A DNA stretch of 5,952 bases from Candidatus Woesearchaeota archaeon (GTDB taxonomy: Archaea; Nanobdellota; Nanobdellia; Woesearchaeales; 21-14-0-10-32-9), in the NCBI GenBank assembly GCA_003562145.1, contig PWWA01000105.1:1-5952 (forward strand), in the 5' to 3' direction. The position numbers and the translations under genes are program-made. Shown here piece after piece: positions 1-4,227 of the stretch; position 1 is the stretch's first letter; each line of letters begins with the position of its first letter. Below the pieces are notes generated by a model. The model worked only from the letters and a program-made list of their open reading frames with translations. It searched no databases and had not been told where the DNA came from.

Positions 1-318
1 TATTATGATTACTGGGTGAGTGGTGGTGTTGCTAGTCATAAAAAAGAAGGTTTGACATTCCGGGTTATTGGTAAAAGCAGAACAGGTAACGTTGACTTAA
101 CTGAGGAGTTATTCAATGTTGATGTTGTTGAAGTTAGTAGGGCTGGAGTGTTTTTTGGTGGTTCTGAGACTAAGAAGTTTAGTCATGATAAGCTTTTTAG
201 TGAGGTTTGTATTGATTTTATGAGGAGTGAGTCTCGTTTAAGGGAGTATTTTGATAATGTGAGGGGTGTGCGTAATGGCATGCTTTGTTCAAGAGTTGTG
301 GTAGAGGGTGGTCGTTGA
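1..318 (+). CDS. C-terminal part of an unrecognised protein (5' end outside window)
   Basis: The frame is open from base 1 to the TGA at 316-318, giving 105 codons with no stop. The codons before the first possible GTG start (position 16) read YYDYW and show no ribosome-binding site, so the gene most likely begins upstream of the window. I do not recognise the family. The visible part looks like mixed beta/alpha sequence with two Cys (in SEVCIDF and GMLCSRV) and no membrane helix. Codon use (third positions mostly T, then G) matches the following gene. Its stop lies two bases before the ATG of the next gene, so the two are probably co-transcribed and translationally coupled. An exported role alongside its neighbour is possible but rests on context only. 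Confidence 0.75.
   Translation, partial: YYDYWVSGGVASHKKEGLTFRVIGKSRTGNVDLTEELFNVDVVEVSRAGVFFGGSETKKFSHDKLFSEVCIDFMRSESRLREYFDNVRGVRNGMLCSRVVVEGGR
306..312 (+). promoter_or_regulatory. Ribosome-binding site for the 732-aa gene
   Basis: GGGTGGT resembles the archaeal anti-SD complement GGTGAT and ends 8 bases before the ATG at 321. It lies inside the last codons of the upstream gene. It favours ATG 321 over the in-frame TTG at 285, which would add 12 residues (MFKSCGRGWSLK) before the pilin-like leader and overlap the upstream gene. Confidence 0.5.
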
Positions 319-320
319 AA

Positions 321-2519
321 ATGGTGTTTAGAAAGGGTCAGGTTACTATATTTGTTATTATTGGTTTGTTGTTGTTGATTATTGTTGGGATTTTTATATA
401 CATTTCTTCTCCTGAGGTTGATATTGAGGAGCCTATTCGAAGGCAGTATGATTCTAGGTTGGATAATGTTGTTTTGAGTGTTGAGCGTTGTATGTATTTG
501 TTGGCTAGGGACGCATTTGAGGAATTGGGTTCTACAGGTGGTTTTTTTAATCTTGATAGTGATAGGTATATTTTTGGTGTGAGTCCTGCTTATGTTAATA
601 ATGCTGTTGAATTATTTCCTGAGAGTGGTTTTGTCGTTCCTTACTGGTTTGGCAGTTCAAGCAGTCCTAATTGTGAGGAGTGTTCTTTTTATTTGAATAA
701 GCCTTCTCTTATGGGTGCTCATTCAGGTTCTATTGCTTCCCAGGTTGAGGATTATGTTTCAGATAATCTTTTGGTTTGTTTGGATTATTTCTCGGTTTTC
801 AATGACACTTTTGATATTACATGGGAAGATGATCCTGTTGCGATTATTAATTTTTATGATGAACACACCGAAGTTGTTGTTGATTGGGAGCTTGATGCTT
901 TGCTTGTTGGTACTGATCTTACTTTGTACGCAGATATTTTTAGTGCTGATTTGGATTTGAGGATGAAGAAGATTTATGGTTTGGCTTCGGACTTGTTATA
1001 CCAGTCCATAATTAGTAGGGGTGCATTAGAAGAATTCTCTTTGGAGGTGTCTAGTCTTTTGGGTAGTGGTGGGCGTGACGCAGTTATTCCTCCCAGGGCT
1101 GGCGGGGTGTATTACGATTTTTCTGCGCCTAGGATTTGGAGGAAAAGTGATATTAGGAATGTTTTAAGTGAGGCATTTTCAGATTATATTTCTTTTATGC
1201 AGGTTTTTGGTTCTTATGAGTCTTATTCTATTACTCCCGGCAGCACGGATTTGTTTACGGAGACCATTGTTTCAGGGTTTTCTCAGGTTGTTTCCTCTGA
1301 TTTTGATCAGATTGTTAGTACTAGGGTGCGTTTTAATTATTTTCCTTCTTGGCCTCTATATGTTGATGTTCATCCAAGCCTAGGAGAAGTTGTGATGCCT
1401 AGGAGTGGAAGTATTCTCGCAATTCCTTTTTTCCCGATTAGTTATTCCCAGTACGATTTTGATTATGATATTTCCTATCCTGTTCTTGTTACATTGGAAG
1501 ATATAACCGCTTTTGGCGGCGAAGGCTATTTGTTCCAGTTCGCAGCGGAATCCAATATAAGGAGGTCTGCTAGGTATTATGATGACATAGAAATTGTTGG
1601 CGAAGCAGAAGAACATGGTTTTGATTCTGGGTTCGGTGAATTTATTTTTAGGGATGTTCCTGTTACTATTAGTGTTCTTGACGCGTTTACATTGGAGCCT
1701 GTGGAAGGTGTTGAAGTTATGTATACTTGTGTTGATGCTACTGTTGGTGTGGGGGTCTCTGAGATGGTTAATGGAAGGGCTGTTATTGAGTCTTATCTTC
1801 CTCAGTGTGTTTCGGGCGTTTTTAGGAGCATGGGAAGTTTTCATTCCGAAGTGTTAATTGAGAGCATTGTCGAAGGAGAAAATAACGAGTTTAATTTACG
1901 TGTTTATACTGAGCAAGATATTCGTGTTTATCCTGTGAAGAGAATGCTCGGGAAGGTCCCTGTGTTTAGTGAAGAAGACTTGAGTATTGAGTGGGATTGG
2001 AGTTTGTCTGGAGGAGAGTATTATTCTAGGTTTGCTGATGAGGAAACTATTATTTTGTTTATGCGTCTTGAGGATGGGGAGCCGGGCTCTTTTGTCAGGA
2101 CTGCTTCTATTAACGGCTCTGTTCAGGAGTACGCTGAAGTTTCCCTTATACCCGGTAAGTATGATGTTTTTGTTTTTTCTAACCTTCATATGGGGGAAGG
2201 GCACAGTATTGAGTATTTAGAGACTGAAAAAGAGGAGTTTTGTTATAGGAATCCTCCTCTTATAGGTTCTAAGAAGTGCGAGGTTATTCCTGGTGAAAGG
2301 ATCAATGATACTTTGATTATTGGTTTTTTGCAGCTTGATAGTTCAACTTCTGGTCCTGTGGAAATAACTATGGATGACTTAAGAAAAAGCACTATGAAGC
2401 TTTATTTTGCGAGTTATCGTTTGGAGGACTTGGTTTTAACCAGGGATTTAGAGGTCATCGGTGCCATGGTTGAGGCTTCTGAATCGCATAGGAGTTTGTT
2501 GCTGCCTGTGTTTGAATAA
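321..2519 (+). CDS. Large surface protein with class III (pilin-like) leader and one membrane helix
   Basis: This is a 732-residue protein starting at ATG 321. The N-terminus reads MVFRKGQVTIF and then a long hydrophobic helix (about residues 9-29). R/K-G-Q before a hydrophobic stretch is the class III leader pattern cut by archaeal prepilin peptidases (PibD/FlaK/EppA). The Glu usual at position 5 of mature pilins is absent, so it may instead be a plain N-in anchor. The rest is probably extracellular. It has Cys at about 57, 118 and 121 (CEEC), 153, 470, 496, 641 and 653, which suggests disulfides. Residues about 445-540 (VTISVLDAFTLEPVEGVEV..., then NGRAVIE) resemble an Ig-like or carboxypeptidase-regulatory-like beta fold. 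It is far too long for an ordinary pilin. It follows the upstream gene by two bases and ends in a T-tract. The precise role is unknown; adhesin or pseudopilin-like surface structure are options. Confidence 0.85.
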   Translation: MVFRKGQVTIFVIIGLLLLIIVGIFIYISSPEVDIEEPIRRQYDSRLDNVVLSVERCMYLLARDAFEELGSTGGFFNLDSDRYIFGVSPAYVNNAVELFPESGFVVPYWFGSSSSPNCEECSFYLNKPSLMGAHSGSIASQVEDYVSDNLLVCLDYFSVFNDTFDITWEDDPVAIINFYDEHTEVVVDWELDALLVGTDLTLYADIFSADLDLRMKKIYGLASDLLYQSIISRGALEEFSLEVSSLLGSGGRDAVIPPRAGGVYYDFSAPRIWRKSDIRNVLSEAFSDYISFMQVFGSYESYSITPGSTDLFTETIVSGFSQVVSSDFDQIVSTRVRFNYFPSWPLYVDVHPSLGEVVMPRSGSILAIPFFPISYSQYDFDYDISYPVLVTLEDITAFGGEGYLFQFAAESNIRRSARYYDDIEIVGEAEEHGFDSGFGEFIFRDVPVTISVLDAFTLEPVEGVEVMYTCVDATVGVGVSEMVNGRAVIESYLPQCVSGVFRSMGSFHSEVLIESIVEGENNEFNLRVYTEQDIRVYPVKRMLGKVPVFSEEDLSIEWDWSLSGGEYYSRFADEETIILFMRLEDGEPGSFVRTASINGSVQEYAEVSLIPGKYDVFVFSNLHMGEGHSIEYLETEKEEFCYRNPPLIGSKKCEVIPGERINDTLIIGFLQLDSSTSGPVEITMDDLRKSTMKLYFASYRLEDLVLTRDLEVIGAMVEASESHRSLLLPVFE

Positions 2520-2520
2520 A

Positions 2521-2550
2521 TCTTTTTTTTTAGAGAACTTTATTTTTTTT
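2521..2550 (+). terminator. T-tract terminator after the 732-aa gene
   Basis: Two bases past the TAA (2517-2519) the plus strand carries a run of nine T (2523-2531) and then a second run of eight T (2543-2550). No stem-loop is evident. Intrinsic archaeal termination needs only such T-tracts. The second tract also encodes the last Lys codons of the convergent minus-strand gene, so the two 3' ends nearly overlap (20 bases between stop codons). No comparable T-run is visible on the minus strand after that gene's stop, so its transcript may run into the 3' end of the plus-strand gene. Confidence 0.55.
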
Positions 2551-3346
2551 CGTATGGTGTAAGGCCTCTTTTTGCTATGTCTTGTTTGGTTACTGCTCCT
2601 TGTTGTTTGTATATGTCTCTTAGTCCGGCTGCGACTTGTAGGTTTTCTGGTCGTTTTGCCATTGCTTCTATGTCTACTAGTTCGTCTAGGCCTTTTATGC
2701 TTTTTAGTATTTGTTTCTGGTATTTTGGGTCTACTCCGCTTGTTGCGTATCCTTCGAAGTTTGCTGTTACGTTTGGTAGGAATTTGTCGCTTGTTAGGTA
2801 TCCTAAGTATCCTGTTGCTTCGAAGTCTTTGCTTAGGCTTCTTCTCATTTCTTCTTGGTTTATTCCGTATATTGCTTTTCCGAACCAGTTCTTGTTGAAC
2901 TCGTCTTTTGAGTCCATTTTTTGTATGCCGAGGAGTTTTAGTCCTTTTTTGTAGATGTCGCTGAAGAATGCGGCGGAGCTTTTTTTCTTGTGTTCTTCTT
3001 TTTCTAGGAGGCTGTAATCGACTAGGCCTTTTTCGTTTCTGAGGGTGTCTGTTAGTTTTGTGAGGCCTGACATGTAGTCTGCTTGCATTGTTTTCGTGGT
3101 TGCTGTTATTCTCTCCAGGTTTTTGTCCAGTTTTTCTATTGCTTCTTCTGCTGGGTCTTGTTTGCTTGCTACGACCAGTGCTCCTGCCAGTGTGACTAGA
3201 ATTACGCCTATTAATGGGTTTATCCCTGGGTAATTTGTGGTTCCTGTTACTGCGCCTGTTATGCTTGGTTCGGGGTATGCTATGAATATTGCTCCTGTTA
3301 GGAGTAATGCTATGCTTAGGACTTGGTACGCTTGTTTTCTCTGCAT
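2540..3346 (-). CDS. Membrane-anchored paralogue of the adjacent 217-aa protein
   Basis: This is a 268-residue protein read from ATG 3346; an in-frame TTG two codons earlier (3352) is less likely. Two membrane helices lie at about residues 8-25 and 44-61. A Lys/Arg-containing N-terminus (MQRKQ) suggests that the short loop between them (SITGAVTGTTNYPG) is outside and the C-terminal domain is in the cytoplasm. A charged, probably coiled segment (65-90) leads to a domain clearly related to the neighbouring 217-aa protein. Shared blocks in order are YMS (91-93), TLR (101-103), GLVDY (107-111), WF (154-155), KDF (173-175), NxFxGYxT (196-202) and GLxxY (261-265). I recognise no catalytic motif or named family. 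The pair looks like a tandem duplication in which one copy gained or lost the membrane anchor. Third codon positions are mostly A and C, opposite to the plus-strand genes on its left. Confidence 0.85.
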   Translation of the reverse strand: MQRKQAYQVLSIALLLTGAIFIAYPEPSITGAVTGTTNYPGINPLIGVILVTLAGALVVASKQDPAEEAIEKLDKNLERITATTKTMQADYMSGLTKLTDTLRNEKGLVDYSLLEKEEHKKKSSAAFFSDIYKKGLKLLGIQKMDSKDEFNKNWFGKAIYGINQEEMRRSLSKDFEATGYLGYLTSDKFLPNVTANFEGYATSGVDPKYQKQILKSIKGLDELVDIEAMAKRPENLQVAAGLRDIYKQQGAVTKQDIAKRGLTPYEKK

Positions 3347-3370
3347 TATCAATTTCTGTGAATGTTATCC

Positions 3371-3380
3371 TTTATAAATT
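3371..3380 (-). promoter_or_regulatory. TATA box for the membrane-anchored paralogue
   Basis: Read on the minus strand the site is AATTTATAAA, in the 38-base gap after the upstream paralogue's stop. Its centre is about 29 bases before the ATG at 3346. Archaeal initiation occurs roughly 25-28 bases past the TATA centre, which predicts a transcript starting almost at the ATG. No convincing Shine-Dalgarno sequence precedes this ATG, which fits a leaderless message. The gene may also be read through from the upstream promoter. Confidence 0.5.
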
Positions 3381-3390
3381 TTGAGGTTAT

Positions 3391-4044
3391 TTAGGGTTGT
3401 TTTTGGTTCATGAATGGTGCGTAGTTCGCGTTCACGTAGCTTTCGAGCCCTGTTTGTTTTATTAGGTCTGGTCCGGGTTGGGCTCCTCTTTTTATTGCTC
3501 CGGTGTATGTTGCTGCTTCGAATAGCTTATCTGGGTTGTTTGCCAGTCTTCCTACGTCTAGGTATTGCTGTGCGTTTACGCTGTTTAGTAAAGTGGTTAT
3601 GTCTCCTGGGTTTAGGTTCTTGGTTCTGTAGCCTATGAAATTGTTTGTTGCTGTTCCGATGTTCTGTGGGTTTAGAAGCCCTCTTTGCAGGTAGTCTATG
3701 CTTGTGAAGTCTTTTCCTAGCTTTGTTTTTAGTGTTTCTGGGTTTGCTAGTGGGCCGTTTATTGCTGTTAGGAACCAGCTTGTTTCGAAGTCCGCGTTCG
3801 TCATTTGTGTTATGCTGAACATGTTCTTTGTGTTGTTTAGAAGGTCTGTTTTGTATGTGTCCACGAACTTTTTTTGGCTTGGTTGTTTGTCTAGGGTTGT
3901 GTAGTCGACTAAGCCGTTTTTTCTGAGCGTGTTCGTTGCTTCGTTCATTGCGCTCATGTAGTTTGCTGCTAGTGTGTCTTGCCTTTTTTTGATTTCCGCT
4001 TCATTTTTTTCTAGGATTTTTACTGGGTCTCTTTGTTTTGCCAT
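3391..4044 (-). CDS. Soluble paralogue of the membrane-anchored 268-aa protein
   Basis: This is a 217-residue protein with no signal peptide or membrane helix, starting at ATG 4044 behind a good ribosome-binding site. The N-terminal 25 residues are charged and helical (MAKQRDPVKILEKNEAEIKK). The domain that follows matches its downstream neighbour in order: YMS (29-31), TLR (39-41), GLVDY (44-48), WF (90-91), KDF (111-113), NxFxGYxT (135-141) and GLxxY (199-203). Spacing between blocks is nearly conserved, so the two form a paralogue pair. The C-terminal part is rich in Asn/Gln and has a short tail (APFMNQKQP). No Cys, metal-binding or nucleotide-binding motif is apparent, and I do not recognise the family. 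It is the first gene of the minus-strand pair and is divergent from the nucleotidyltransferase gene at 4228. A partner or scaffold function with the anchored copy is possible, but only from their pairing. Confidence 0.85.
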   Translation of the reverse strand: MAKQRDPVKILEKNEAEIKKRQDTLAANYMSAMNEATNTLRKNGLVDYTTLDKQPSQKKFVDTYKTDLLNNTKNMFSITQMTNADFETSWFLTAINGPLANPETLKTKLGKDFTSIDYLQRGLLNPQNIGTATNNFIGYRTKNLNPGDITTLLNSVNAQQYLDVGRLANNPDKLFEAATYTGAIKRGAQPGPDLIKQTGLESYVNANYAPFMNQKQP

Positions 4045-4052
4045 TTTTTTGT

Positions 4053-4057
4053 ACCTC
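4053..4057 (-). promoter_or_regulatory. Ribosome-binding site for the 217-aa gene
   Basis: GAGGT on the minus strand ends 8 bases before the ATG at 4044, matching the 16S anti-SD complement at ideal spacing. It fixes the start of this gene and implies a leadered transcript, in contrast to the downstream paralogue. Confidence 0.65.
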
Positions 4058-4088
4058 TTTATAAGGATGTTTTGTTGTATGGTAAAGC

Positions 4089-4100
4089 TTATATATAAAA
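4089..4100 (-). promoter_or_regulatory. TATA box driving the minus-strand paralogue pair
   Basis: On the minus strand the site reads TTTTATATATAA, close to the archaeal box A consensus. Its centre is about 50 bases before ATG 4044, so the expected transcript start is near 4068 with a leader of roughly 24 bases that contains the GAGGT site. A second, weaker element (CTTATAAAG) sits nearer the gene at about 4057-4065 but is too close to give a leader containing the ribosome-binding site. Confidence 0.6.
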
Positions 4101-4121
4101 CTTTCGTTTATTTACTACTTT

Positions 4122-4154
4122 CCAATAACAAATTATCTTTCCGGTTTTGTTTGG
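4122..4154. repeat. Imperfect inverted repeat between divergent promoters
   Basis: The left arm CCAATAACAAA (4122-4132) pairs with the right arm TTTTGTTTGG (4145-4154) over nine bases if TA (4126-4127) is bulged, leaving a loop of about 13 bases. It lies between the two TATA boxes, where an operator shared by both promoters could sit. The arms are A/T-rich and the match is imperfect, so chance is a real alternative. Confidence 0.3.
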
Positions 4155-4168
4155 AAAATATTTAAATA
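4155..4168 (+). promoter_or_regulatory. TATA box for the nucleotidyltransferase gene
   Basis: AAAATATTTAAATA is an archaeal box A-like sequence with purines just upstream (GGAAAA) in the place of a BRE. Its centre is about 65 bases before ATG 4228, predicting a start near 4190 and a leader of roughly 38 bases that includes the AGGGG ribosome-binding site. Confidence 0.5.
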
Positions 4169-4213
4169 CTTACAAAAAAGCACAACAACAAATAAAACAG
4201 TCTCGCTAAAAAA

Positions 4214-4218
4214 AGGGG
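4214..4218 (+). promoter_or_regulatory. Ribosome-binding site for the nucleotidyltransferase gene
   Basis: AGGGG lies 9 bases before the ATG at 4228. It is an imperfect match to the GGAGGTG complement but is the only purine-rich G-run near this start, and it supports ATG 4228. Confidence 0.45.
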
Positions 4219-4227
4219 TTCGATAAA

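Larger units (their letters stand above)
4045..4227. other. Divergent control region and strand-composition switch point
   Basis: This 183-base gap separates divergent genes and holds a TATA box and ribosome-binding site for each side. Left of it the plus strand is rich in T and G, in both plus- and minus-strand genes. Right of it the plus strand is rich in A and C. In hand-counted samples of about 20 codons, third positions were T10 G8 A2 C0 at 321-380 (plus gene), A11 C7 G2 T1 in the 217-aa minus gene, and C9 A7 G3 T1 at 4741-4800 (plus gene). The change happens around 4140-4170. A replication-strand switch, inversion endpoint or assembly join would each explain it. I see no recognisable origin boxes. 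Confidence 0.6.

Noticed and set aside
16..318. A 100-residue gene starting at GTG 16
   Set aside because: The frame stays open back to base 1 with protein-like codons and there is no ribosome-binding site before the GTG, so it is better read as the tail of a longer gene.
285..320. TTG 285 as the start of the 732-aa gene
   Set aside because: It would put 12 extra residues before the KGQ leader and overlap the previous gene; ATG 321 has a suitably spaced GGGTGGT.
1380..1844. Minus-strand open frame of 154 codons opposite the surface protein
   Set aside because: It is rich in Asn, Arg, Thr, Ile and His without domain-like pattern, has no promoter or ribosome-binding site, and is what T-rich codon use on the plus strand produces on the opposite strand.
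2572..2954. Two overlapping plus-strand frames opposite the 268-aa gene
   Set aside because: Both are Leu/Ser/Phe-rich shadows of the A/C-rich minus-strand gene; the minus-strand reading has a paralogue next door and sensible topology.
4172..4210. CAACAA-rich stretch as a short tandem repeat or iteron
   Set aside because: Only two or three irregular CAA units; it fits the A/C-rich leader composition and not a real repeat array.
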